41,666 bases of DNA. Source: Chloroflexi bacterium HGW-Chloroflexi-3. Lineage in GTDB: Bacteria > Chloroflexota > Anaerolineae > Anaerolineales > Anaerolineaceae. This document shows, piece after piece, positions 35,419 through 41,666 of this stretch. Location of the stretch: positions 1-41,666 of the forward strand of contig PHBX01000029.1 of the NCBI GenBank assembly GCA_002842045.1. Reading direction: 5' to 3'. Under the pieces are notes generated by a model. That model did no database searches. It worked only from the letters and a program-made list of their open reading frames with translations, and was not told where the DNA came from. Position numbers and translations under genes: made by a program. Every line of letters starts with the position of its first letter. Within the stretch, counting starts at the first letter, position 1.

Positions 35419-35451
35419 ATGAAAAAAGAAGACTGTGAATTCCATGACTAA
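35419..35451 (+). CDS. Possible 10-codon leader peptide coupled to cassette 1
   Basis: ATG at 35419 opens a 10-codon frame whose stop (35449-35451) runs past the ATG at 35444 of the cassette-1 protein. The overlap would allow reinitiation, as proposed for ORF-11 at attI1. There is only a weak AGG upstream, so translation is uncertain. Confidence 0.25.
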   Translation: MKKEDCEFHD

Positions 35452-36262
35452 AATCTATAATTTCGTCAAGAACAACCAGGTGATCACCTTTTTTTGCCTT
35501 TCCGCTTTCCTTGGCTATGCACCATGGATCTTCACCGGCAAGCCAAACTGGTTTATCTATGGAATGCTGATTTCCGGCTTCATCCTGACTTCGATCTTCG
35601 ATGGAAAGAAAGGTATCCTCGATCAACTGAAAAATGCGGTTCGTGTGAGAAGTAATTATAAGAACTACCTGGCTGTGATATTGATCCTGGTGATAAGCAA
35701 CCTGGCCACGTTGCTTGCGGCGTTCCTCCTTTTTGGGGATAAACCTTCCCTGTACATGTTCAAGTACGAACCACTCGGTATCTTCATCTTAATATTTTTC
35801 GTACTGTTTGGTGGTCCGATTTTTGAGGAGCTGTTCGGATTGCGTGGTTTTGCCCTGCCAAAACTGCTCGAAAAGTACAGCCCGCTCAATAGTTCGATCA
35901 TTGTCGGATTCTTCTTCGGAGCCTGGCACCTGATCGCATTCTTTGACCCCGGATCCTCGCAGTATGCCATTGGATTAATATACTATCCTCTTTTCATTGT
36001 TCTGGAGATCGCCAGTTCGATTATCATGACCTGGATCTACTTAAAAAGCGATCGGAACCTGTTCCTGGGAGGTATTTTCTTTCACCTGACCATGAACATG
36101 TGCGATGTGCTCTTCCAGACCGATTTTAGATTGAGCAATATGAACGCCATTCCGGAGATAAATAGACATTATTTTATTATCTATTTTATTATCATCATCG
36201 CCGTGTCTGTGTTCATTGCGGTGAAAAACAAAATGTTCAAGCTGACGGATAAAAAACAATAA
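35444..36262 (+). CDS. CPBP family intramembrane metalloprotease (cassette 1)
   Basis: A 272-aa polytopic protein with about eight membrane segments. The three CPBP (CAAX protease/Abi) motifs are complete: 'FEELFGLRGFALP' (E-E-x4-R), 'FFFGAWHLIAF' (F-x3-H) and 'FFHLTMNMCD' (H-x3-N). In prokaryotes such proteases act in prenyl-protein processing, bacteriocin self-immunity and possibly phage resistance. The start is ATG 35444; GTG at 35435 would add three residues and has AAGAAG nearby. It is the first cassette, directly behind Pc, so it should be the best expressed. Confidence 0.8.
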   Translation: MTKIYNFVKNNQVITFFCLSAFLGYAPWIFTGKPNWFIYGMLISGFILTSIFDGKKGILDQLKNAVRVRSNYKNYLAVILILVISNLATLLAAFLLFGDKPSLYMFKYEPLGIFILIFFVLFGGPIFEELFGLRGFALPKLLEKYSPLNSSIIVGFFFGAWHLIAFFDPGSSQYAIGLIYYPLFIVLEIASSIIMTWIYLKSDRNLFLGGIFFHLTMNMCDVLFQTDFRLSNMNAIPEINRHYFIIYFIIIIAVSVFIAVKNKMFKLTDKKQ

Positions 36263-36298
36263 CGGAAGGATGATGGCGAGTCTTGCACAACAATAAAC

Positions 36299-36426
36299 GC
36301 CTAACACTGCATGCAGCCGACTTGCCTTACGCGCCGTGTTCCAGAGGTTACGTGTGCGTTTTATCGCCTTTCGGGGCGCAAGGGTTATGTGTCGCATCCG
36401 GCAAGCGGCTGATGCTGCCGTTGGGC
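36299..36426 (+). repeat. attC1 (128 bp)
   Basis: R'' GCCTAAC (36299-36305) and R' GTTGGGC (36420-36426) with the cut after G36420. CAGCCG/CGGCTG (36314-36319 with 36406-36411) and CTTGCC/GGCAAG (36321-36326 with 36400-36405) form the L'/L'' stem, with A36320 unpaired as the extrahelical base typical of attC sites. Confidence 0.85.
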
Positions 36427-36486
36427 GGCTTCGCTAGCAAATAAATGAACAAAGGCGATACAAAGGCAGAGCAACGGAGACAAACA

Positions 36487-37065
36487 ATGAGCGCGAAAAA
36501 GAAAATGGATGAATCCCATGTAGTACTTATCCGCGGCATCAACGTCGGTGGTAAATATAGAGTGCCGATGGCAGGCTTGAAAGAATGCTTGGAACAACTG
36601 GGGTTTTCCAATGTTTCAACTTATATTGCCAGTGGTAATGTGATCCTAGAATCCGACAAAGGCGCTGATGAGATAAGAGCTCGGATTGAAGAGGCTCTGC
36701 CTGAAAGCTTTAAGCTTGATGACGAGCTCATCAGGGTATTGGTGTTGACTCGCGATCAGCTCCAAGCCGTCATCGACAACAAGCCTCAAGGCTTCGGTGA
36801 GCAGCCGGAGAAATATCATAGCGATGCGATCTTTCTGATAGGCATTGATTCGGCCCAGGTTATGCCCGTATTCAAACCCCGAGAGGGAGTCGATAAGGTC
36901 TGGCCAGGTGATGGTGTGATCTACTCACAACGCCTCAGCTCTCAACGTACCAAGAGCCGACTTAGTAGAATCATGGCAACACCGGAATACAAGTTCATGA
37001 CTATCCGGAGCTGGAGCACCACAACAAAGCTGTTGGAAATGACTGAAAGAATGAGGCGCCAATAA
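36487..37065 (+). CDS. DUF1697 family protein (cassette 2)
   Basis: A 192-aa cytoplasmic protein with the DUF1697 hallmark 'VVLIRGINVGGKYRVPMAGL', then 'GFSNVSTYIASGNVILES' and the C-terminal 'TPEYKFMTIRSWSTTTKL' (family 'y..~T~RNwnTv.kL'). Function unknown; it is a frequent integron-cassette and genomic-island cargo. The ATG at 36487 has CGGAGA upstream; the frame is open to 36445, which begins in the cassette's 5' leader. Confidence 0.88.
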   Translation: MSAKKKMDESHVVLIRGINVGGKYRVPMAGLKECLEQLGFSNVSTYIASGNVILESDKGADEIRARIEEALPESFKLDDELIRVLVLTRDQLQAVIDNKPQGFGEQPEKYHSDAIFLIGIDSAQVMPVFKPREGVDKVWPGDGVIYSQRLSSQRTKSRLSRIMATPEYKFMTIRSWSTTTKLLEMTERMRRQ

Positions 37066-37116
37066 AGGAGCATCTTTGACCGTTAGTCTCTCGCACCAAA
37101 GGAGGAACAAAAGCTT

Positions 37117-37971
37117 ATGCATGGAAACGTTCAACATCTCAACCCGGCGGGCTTGCACAAGAACCCCGCATATACGCAGGCTGTTGTCGTCAGCGGCAAT
37201 GCAACGACAATCTATGTTGGTGGCCAGAATGCGGTGGATGCTTCTGGCAATATCGTCGGCAAGGGCGACATCAGAGCACAGACGGAAAAGGTGTTAAAGA
37301 ATCTGGAAACGGCGCTGGAGGCAGGCGGGGCCGAACTCCAACACGTCGTAAAGTGGAACGTCTATATCCTGCATGGCCAATCGGCTCAAGCTGGATTCGA
37401 GGCGTTTCAACAAGTGTGGTGGTTAGTGGCCATCTCCCCACTTGCGCTGTACGTGATTGTTGCCCTTGTACTTCGTCTCATGCAAGGACAGTGGCTGGAC
37501 TTGAGCCTGTTGGGGCAGGTTGACTTTCTTCCTAACCTCGGTTGGGGTGCTTTGTTCCTGTGGCTATTCACCTATGGTATTGGCGAAGAGACTGGTTGGC
37601 GTGGGTATGCTCTTCCCCGATTACAGAAGAAACGCAGTGCACTCTCCGCTACCTTTATTCTTTGGGTGTTTTGAGCAACCTGGCATCTGCCAGCCTTTTT
37701 CTACCTCTACGACTCCGCCATCGTCATCGGATTCCTGTTTGGTGTCCTAGCAGGAGCCATTGTATTTACTTGGCTGTACAACAGCACGGGCGGCGGTATC
37801 TTTATGGTTGCTTTGTTTCATGGTGTATTCAATTTCACAACTGGATGTACAGCATGCAAAGCGGGAATGATTTCCGCTATCATTAGTACGCTGATAATGG
37901 TATGGGCAGTCATAGTGGTAATTCTGTTCAAACCGACTAATCTATCTCACGCAGAAAAGCAGGTTACTTGA
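37117..37971 (+). pseudogene. RidA fragment fused to a CPBP protease fragment, with internal TGA
   Basis: A single frame from ATG 37117 (AAGGAGG upstream) encodes about 101 residues of the RidA/YjgF family ('VVVSGNATTIYVGGQNAVD', 'VLKNLETALEAGGAEL', ending at 'FQQVWW'), then jumps into a CPBP protein with 'GIGEETGWRGYALPRLQ'. A TGA at 37672-37674 interrupts the frame at 'FILWVF*'; past it the same frame carries on with 'ATWHLPAFF' and 'ALFHGVFNFTT', the second and third CPBP motifs, to a stop at 37969-37971. RidA lacks its C-terminal ~25 residues and CPBP its N-terminal membrane segments. The short product 37117-37674 (185 aa) would be a membrane-attached RidA domain without CPBP activity. 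Confidence 0.7.
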
Positions 37972-38014
37972 CCCAAACAGGATGTATGTTGTGTTGCTCC
38001 ACTGGAGCAAAAAC

Positions 38015-38074
38015 GCCTAACAACGGGTTGTAGCTGACATTACTCCACTACGCGGCTGAACCCGACCATTAGGC
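38015..38074 (+). repeat. attC2 (60 bp)
   Basis: R'' GCCTAAC (38015-38021) and R' ATTAGGC (38068-38074). The inner stem includes GGGTT (38025-38029) with AACCC (38059-38063) and AGC/GCT. Length equals that of classic 59-base elements. The first base of R' is A rather than the near-invariant G. Confidence 0.75.
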
Positions 38075-38148
38075 GCAGCGGTACGGTCCGCAGTTTACTC
38101 AATTCGCACTGGAACCATGATACCCAAGCATCATCTAAGGAGAAAACT

Positions 38149-38637
38149 ATGTCCATTGAAGAGAACAAAGCCCTCGTTCGTCGTTACTTTGAAGACGCTC
38201 CATACCACCCACAGGCATGTGATGAGATTTTTGCACCCGTTGTCCATTTTCGCTCTATTCAACATGTGACCCTTAACCCCGATTTCGACTCTAGTCCCCA
38301 GGAGGAGAAAAGCGCTAACGAATGGCTTAAAGCAGTCTGGGGAGATTGGCATGCAACCATTGACGAGCTAATCGCCGAAGGGGATCAAGTTGTGATGCGC
38401 TGGACATTTCATGGCACGCAGCAGGGCGAGTTATTCGGTCTTCCCCCCACCCACAGGCAAGTGGCATATTCGGGCATCAATATTTTCCGCATTGCCGATA
38501 GCAAGATTGCAGAAGTCTCAGATATATACGACCGATTATGGATGTGGCAACAACTCGGCGTATTACCTGAACTCAAAGAAGCTATCGCAAAGACGAAAGA
38601 GATTATGATGTCACAAGAAAGTGGTAAAACAGAGTAA
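38149..38637 (+). CDS. SnoaL-like ester-cyclase family protein (cassette 3)
   Basis: A 162-aa NTF2-fold protein. 'NKALVRRYFEDAPYHPQ' opens the SnoaL-like pattern, 'VVMRWTFHGTQQGELFGLPP' and 'RIADSKIAEVSDIYDRL' give the central motifs, and 'WQQLGVLPE' is the usual end. Members include polyketide cyclases and many proteins of unknown substrate. TAAGGAG precedes the ATG by 8 bases. The cassette is complete with attC sites on both sides. Confidence 0.85.
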   Translation: MSIEENKALVRRYFEDAPYHPQACDEIFAPVVHFRSIQHVTLNPDFDSSPQEEKSANEWLKAVWGDWHATIDELIAEGDQVVMRWTFHGTQQGELFGLPPTHRQVAYSGINIFRIADSKIAEVSDIYDRLWMWQQLGVLPELKEAIAKTKEIMMSQESGKTE

Positions 38638-38655
38638 GCATTCAAAAACCAACGC

Positions 38656-38715
38656 GCCTAACTATAGTTGTGCCAAATGGCAGGTACTACATTAAAAATG
38701 CGCCTAACCGTAGGC
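38656..38715 (+). repeat. attC3, degenerate (60 bp)
   Basis: R'' GCCTAAC (38656-38662) and a hairpin TAGTTGTGCC / GGCAGGTACTA with an AAAT loop (38675-38678). R' is either GTAGGC (38710-38715, one T missing) or a weaker TTAAAA near 38692. The first choice gives exactly 60 bp. A second GCCTAAC at 38702-38708 makes the boundary ambiguous. Confidence 0.55.
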
Positions 38716-38719
38716 GCAT
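38698..38719. repeat. Perfect hairpin of R''/R'-like sequence
   Basis: ATGCGCCTA (38698-38706) and TAGGCGCAT (38711-38719) form a 9-bp stem with loop ACCG. It contains a second GCCTAAC and looks like an attC reduced to its outer arms, or the fused ends of two sites. Confidence 0.6.
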
Positions 38720-38764
38720 GATTGTTCGATAGTCCAACATCTTTTGGATGAAAGAGTTACCGTG

Positions 38765-39574
38765 ATGAAGGCTAAAATTCTAAGCGTAATTGAAGTCAGT
38801 GTTGTCTTCATTCTGATGATTTGCCTTTTCAGGTTTGCCAATTCAACGCCCCTGGCAACGAGGATAACAAACTTTTTTGATGGCCTTCTTTTTCCAGGAT
38901 ATGCCGCTATACTGATTGCTTCTTTATCCCCTTACATTTTCAGAGTTCTCAATCAGCCCAAAAGCCCCTTTTCCCAGAAACTCAAATATCAATTAGACAT
39001 AACCGCCTATGGTTTCTTCCCATTTTTCGTTCTTAGCGTTCTTCTCAGTTGGATTGATTGGAAACAATGGGCTGGGGCGGTTCTAATTTCCATCATCGAA
39101 ATCGGATTGCTTTTCTGGTTTGCACGGATGGTCAGGGACAAACCAACATGGCAAAATACTAGCGTCATTGGCGGCTTCTTGCTTTTTCCGATTGCATCTC
39201 AAATCTCGACTAGGCTTGGGAGCGTCATTGTTGCCATCGTTTATTACTATTTGTTCGTTGCCTTGAGAGAAGAAATCCTATTCCGCGGATATATCCAGTC
39301 TCGACTGAATTCAGTGTTTGGTCGCCCCAAGCGTTTCTTTGGAGTTGGTTGGGGATGGGGAATGATTATCTCATCTGTGTTATTTGGTCTTTGGCATTTG
39401 GGTTGGAGGCCTGATATGCTAGAATGGCCGCATGTACTGTGGACTATGTTTGCTGGGCTATCCATTGGGTTTGTACGTGAAAAAAGTGAAAGCGTAATCG
39501 CCCCTGCACTATTACACGGTATAATGAATTATGGCCCACAGGCAATCCTGTTTTATCTTCTTTGGAGTAAATAA
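38765..39574 (+). CDS. CPBP family intramembrane metalloprotease (cassette 4)
   Basis: A 269-aa membrane protein with about eight segments and intact CPBP motifs: 'LREEILFRGYIQSRLNSVFG', 'LFGLWHLGWRPD' and 'APALLHGIMNYG'. ATG 38765 is chosen; a TTG 21 bases upstream is possible but has no ribosome-binding site. It differs in sequence from the CPBP proteins of cassettes 1 and 6, so it is not a recent duplication. Confidence 0.82.
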   Translation: MKAKILSVIEVSVVFILMICLFRFANSTPLATRITNFFDGLLFPGYAAILIASLSPYIFRVLNQPKSPFSQKLKYQLDITAYGFFPFFVLSVLLSWIDWKQWAGAVLISIIEIGLLFWFARMVRDKPTWQNTSVIGGFLLFPIASQISTRLGSVIVAIVYYYLFVALREEILFRGYIQSRLNSVFGRPKRFFGVGWGWGMIISSVLFGLWHLGWRPDMLEWPHVLWTMFAGLSIGFVREKSESVIAPALLHGIMNYGPQAILFYLLWSK

Positions 39575-39577
39575 TGC

Positions 39578-39670
39578 GTCTAACAAAGCGAGCAGCGGAC
39601 GGCTGGGAGTCTGCGGCATTTTCAAGCATTTTCCACGCCCGCCCAGCTGCTGCTACGCAAGCGGTTAGCC
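39578..39670 (+). repeat. attC4 (93 bp)
   Basis: R'' GTCTAAC (39578-39584) and R' GTTAGCC (39664-39670, one deviation from GTTRRRY). The stem is GCG/CGC (39588-39590 with 39656-39658), AGCAGC/GCTGCT with A39655 extrahelical, and GCTGGG/CCCAGC (39602-39607 with 39642-39647). R'' starts 3 bases after the CPBP stop. Confidence 0.78.
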
Positions 39671-39697
39671 TGCTATTTCGATAAGGAGTCGTAAATC

Positions 39698-40312
39698 ATG
39701 AATCTTACCCAACGGTTTACCCAATCAAGCATTTTGAAGAGAGTGCTATGGGCTTATCTCTTCTATGTGGTTCTGAATTTGTTCTCTTTTGCCATTGGCT
39801 ATTTTCTCCTTCCCGAAGGCGCTCTTCTAAACACACCTTATTCTGCACTAGCCGAAGTCGCGGCTCAACAAACAGGCTTATGGCTTCAGTTCCTTTCCAC
39901 TGTGGGCTTTAATCTGGGGTTTGCCTTCCTACTGGGTGTGGGGTTAAACCTTCAAAGAGTTAACAGTTTCCCTACCGGATATGTCGTCCTCTTTGCGGCT
40001 GGGATTATGAGCGGTCTCTTTGCTGGCACAAACTCTTTTGTCGTGCAGGCGATTTCGCCCTACACCCTAGAAGGTTGGCTAGTCGCGTTACGTATCCAGC
40101 ACTTGGAATTGCTGGGATACACAGTGATTGTAGCTTCGACAATTGGTGTTGGCATACGTGATTACAGCAGTTGGCTACCGTGGAAGGCGAAAGAAACGAA
40201 GATTCAGAATTGGTGTGAGATTCGGCTTTCGCGCCAAGAAGTAATAGGAATTGTAGTTGGCGTTTTCTTGATTTTGCTGGCTGGTTACAATGAAACCATA
40301 TTGAGGTTTTGA
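39698..40312 (+). CDS. Polytopic membrane protein, SpoIIM-like at best (cassette 5)
   Basis: A 204-aa protein with about five membrane segments (about 15-37, 60-82, 92-112, 126-152, 180-199). 'HLELLGYTVIVASTIGVGI' recalls the H-x-E-L motif of SpoIIM/DUF95 proteins, but the match is weak and I would not name it on this alone. TAAGGAG precedes the ATG by 9 bases. The cassette begins TTAGCC and its own R'' is GGCTAAC, which are complementary. Confidence 0.7.
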   Translation: MNLTQRFTQSSILKRVLWAYLFYVVLNLFSFAIGYFLLPEGALLNTPYSALAEVAAQQTGLWLQFLSTVGFNLGFAFLLGVGLNLQRVNSFPTGYVVLFAAGIMSGLFAGTNSFVVQAISPYTLEGWLVALRIQHLELLGYTVIVASTIGVGIRDYSSWLPWKAKETKIQNWCEIRLSRQEVIGIVVGVFLILLAGYNETILRF

Positions 40313-40327
40313 GTCTTCGACAGAGCG

Positions 40328-40387
40328 GGCTAACACTTAGATTGTGTCACGCAACAACGCCGCGTGCCAACTGCAAGACTAACGAGA
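40328..40387 (+). repeat. attC5, degenerate
   Basis: R'' GGCTAAC (40328-40334) complements the cassette's own TTAGCC start. CACGC/GCGTG (40348-40352 with 40362-40366), TTG/CAA and TTAG/CTAA (40337-40340 with 40379-40382) form the stem. No clear GTTRRRY R' follows; the sequence reads GACTAAC instead. Confidence 0.5.
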
Positions 40388-40392
40388 GTGAA

Positions 40393-41297
40393 ATGATGAA
40401 ATTAACAACCTTTTCCAAATTATCCGACCCGTACTTTGTTGTAGCAATTGTTATATATGCGTTATCTCTCATTGGCTTAGCCTTTGTTCACCAAACTCCC
40501 TGTGGTCTGCCTTGCTGTTAGGATTCGGCATGCCGCTTTTGAGTGGCATTGTGTGGGTCGTGACCAGTAAGCGGGAGCCGCAACCCGTAACTATCATCCA
40601 ACCGCGAGCCAAGATGTGGTCAGCGCTGATTTGGTACGGGCTGGTTATGCTATTATCTGCCATCGCCCTCGCCAACGGAGTTGAGTTAGTCAATCAGTTC
40701 ACGAACTGGTTTTTCCTGGTACTTGTGCCCCTCGGACTGTTAGCCCTCTCTCGCAGAAAAGGTGAGTCTCTGAGAATCATATTACATTCGATTGGGCTTG
40801 CGCGCACATGTATAAAAGACGCCTTGAAATTGGCAGTCGTGATAATGCCTTTGATTATTCCCCTGTTATATACCGTCGGTGAACAACAGCGCACTGCAAT
40901 CCAGATGGTCTTCAACGCCCCTCTGCGAGCAACCATATCTTTTCTTATAAGTTTCGTACTGGCGTTATTCACCGCTGGATTTGTCGAAGAGTTCTTTTTT
41001 CGGGGGATATTACAGTCGCGGCTGGCGGCCGGTCTCGGTTCAGAATGGCGCGGCTTATTGGTCGCATCACTTCTCTTTGGAATATTGCACCTGCCGATGT
41101 ACTTCTTCTCGCCTTACTATCCAACGCATGGGAATCTCATTTGGTCAGTGGCGGGTATCATCACGGAGCAAACGACGGGAGGAGTGTTGTTCGGGGTAGT
41201 ATGGCTCAGGACACGCAACCTGGCTGCTCCAGTTTTGTTCCACGCCTTTATTAACGCGATTGCTATGATGTCTGCACTCAAGATTGGTACAGGATGA
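40393..41297 (+). pseudogene. CPBP protease gene split by a frameshift (cassette 6)
   Basis: ATG 40393 or 40396 starts a 42-residue frame ('MKLTTFSKLSDPYFVVAIVI...') that ends at TAG 40519-40521. A second frame, open from about 40512 to TGA 41295-41297, continues the same protein with 'LLLGFGMPLLSGIVWV' and full CPBP motifs 'VEEFFFRGILQSRL', 'LFGILHLPMYF' and 'LFHAFINAIAM'. Removing one TG from CCCTGTGG near 40500 joins the frames and yields 'TPWSALLLGFGM'. It could be a 2-base insertion, a sequencing error or, less likely, a programmed shift. The 261-aa part alone lacks a good start. Confidence 0.65.
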
Positions 41298-41331
41298 CAG
41301 GAAAGACAAGGTTACAATCTTGCCGTTAGAC
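41270..41331 (+). repeat. attC6 (62 bp), overlapping the CPBP 3' end
   Basis: R' GTTAGAC (41325-41331) is a perfect GTTRRRY. The stem is AAGATTG (41280-41286) with CAATCTT (41315-41321), extended by TAC/GTTA. R'' is degenerate (GTCTGCA, 41270-41276). The left arm codes for the last residues of the CPBP protein. Confidence 0.6.
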
Positions 41332-41369
41332 GTCATACTCTCTCAATATGCAAGATTGCGGAGGATGAT

Positions 41370-41660
41370 ATGAAACCGATTTTGACAAGATGTGGTTATC
41401 GCTGCGACTTGTGTCTGGCTTACAAGGCCAATGTCGAAAACAACCCTTCTAATCAACAAAAACTGAGTGACGGGTGGTATAAATACTTCGGTTTTCGGTT
41501 GCCGCCAGAGAAAATCATCTGTGATGGTTGTATGTCAAATAATCCAAAGTTAATTGATCAAGCCTGCCTAGTAAAACATTTTTTAATTATCTGTGCAAAT
41601 GCTAAACCTGTATTTCATCCATTTTGTATTTCCAACGATAAACAACAGGCTCAGCATTAA
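41370..41660 (+). CDS. DUF3795-like Cys-rich protein (cassette 7)
   Basis: A 96-aa protein with 'TRCGYRCDLCLAYKANVEN' and 'IICDGCMSNNPKLIDQACLV', the Cys pattern of small DUF3795 proteins, probably metal-binding. In the family the sequence after the last conserved Cys usually continues 'CPVRPCV...' with further Cys; here it reads 'CLVKHFLIICANAKP', so the C-terminus may be altered. GGAGG precedes the ATG by 6 bases. The stop is 6 bases before the window ends and the cassette's attC is not seen. Confidence 0.65.
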   Translation: MKPILTRCGYRCDLCLAYKANVENNPSNQQKLSDGWYKYFGFRLPPEKIICDGCMSNNPKLIDQACLVKHFLIICANAKPVFHPFCISNDKQQAQH

Positions 41661-41666
41661 CTTCAT

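Larger units (their letters stand above)
34266..41666. mobile_element. Integron: intI, attI and cassette array (continues beyond window)
   Basis: A divergent IntI-type recombinase gene, an attI region and at least six plus-strand cassettes with attC-like sites. First G^TTAGGC point is after G35403; other cut points are near 36420, 38068, 38710, 39664, about 40387 and 41325. The cassette start and its own downstream R'' are complementary in cassettes 1, 3 and 5, as expected for excised circles. Sites vary in length (60-128 bp), so the array resembles a heterogeneous collection rather than a set of near-identical repeats. Cassettes 1, 2, 4 and 6 encode CPBP proteins. Confidence 0.85.

Noticed and set aside
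37082..37088. GTTAGTC as an attC between DUF1697 and RidA
   Set aside because: It does not fit GTTRRRY, no RYYYAAC partner or stem precedes it, so both genes are kept in cassette 2.
37672..37674. TGA read as Trp or selenocysteine
   Set aside because: Other genes in the window end in TGA normally and no recoding hairpin is obvious; a nonsense mutation is simpler.
1..41666. CRISPR array or insertion sequence
   Set aside because: No regularly spaced repeats, no transposase frames and no terminal inverted repeats with target duplications were seen.

Overview
The window looks like a chromosomal segment of an Anaerolineae-type member of the Chloroflexota. This is inferred from family content: several secreted or lipid-anchored proteins with long Thr/Pro/Ser linkers, a DUF4012 protein, two gingipain-like C25 peptidases, an LGFP-like lipoprotein, and a mevalonate gene set pairing a class II HMG-CoA reductase with an archaeal-type HMG-CoA synthase, thiolase and DUF35 protein. 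No rRNA gene or taxonomic marker is present, so the assignment is moderate.

1-11.3 kb (all minus): a cell-surface locus read right to left. It starts with a 57-codon gene (11053-11226) encoding a RiPP-precursor-like peptide with its own promoter. A 1021-aa C25 peptidase, a signal-peptidase-like protein whose expected Ser is Cys, a PqqD-like protein, an Fn3/Thr-Pro anchor protein and a second, lipoprotein C25 peptidase follow, joined by four 4-base stop/start overlaps. Two paralogous Thr/Pro-rich anchors, a DUF4012 protein and a glycosidase-like protein lie downstream.

11.3-18.7 kb (minus): YdcF-like, fructosamine-kinase-like and low-molecular-weight tyrosine phosphatase genes; tRNA-Lys(CTT); and a glycerol operon (glpK, a GlpA-like FAD dehydrogenase, a succinate-dehydrogenase-type iron-sulfur protein and two Sdh-type haem anchors) with no sdhA, which suggests a hybrid glycerol-3-phosphate:quinone oxidoreductase. 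An orphan receiver protein follows.

18.9-34.2 kb: pyroglutamyl peptidase, a BtrH/DUF4872 protein, an NAD-dependent epimerase, an LGFP-like lipoprotein, a LysM lipoprotein, a TPR protein joined to a class A penicillin-binding-protein homologue that has lost its catalytic motifs, a metallo-beta-lactamase-fold hydrolase, and the operon HMG-CoA reductase - HMG-CoA synthase - thiolase-like protein - DUF35. The thiolase-like protein lacks the catalytic Cys and one catalytic His.

34.2-41.7 kb: an integron. A minus-strand IntI tyrosine recombinase is followed by an attI region with a candidate cassette promoter and at least six plus-strand cassettes separated by attC-like sites of 60-128 bp. Four cassettes carry CPBP (CAAX-protease/Abi) membrane proteases, two of them broken (one fused to a RidA fragment and stopped by TGA, one frameshifted). 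The others encode DUF1697, SnoaL-like, polytopic membrane and DUF3795-like proteins. The array runs off the right edge.
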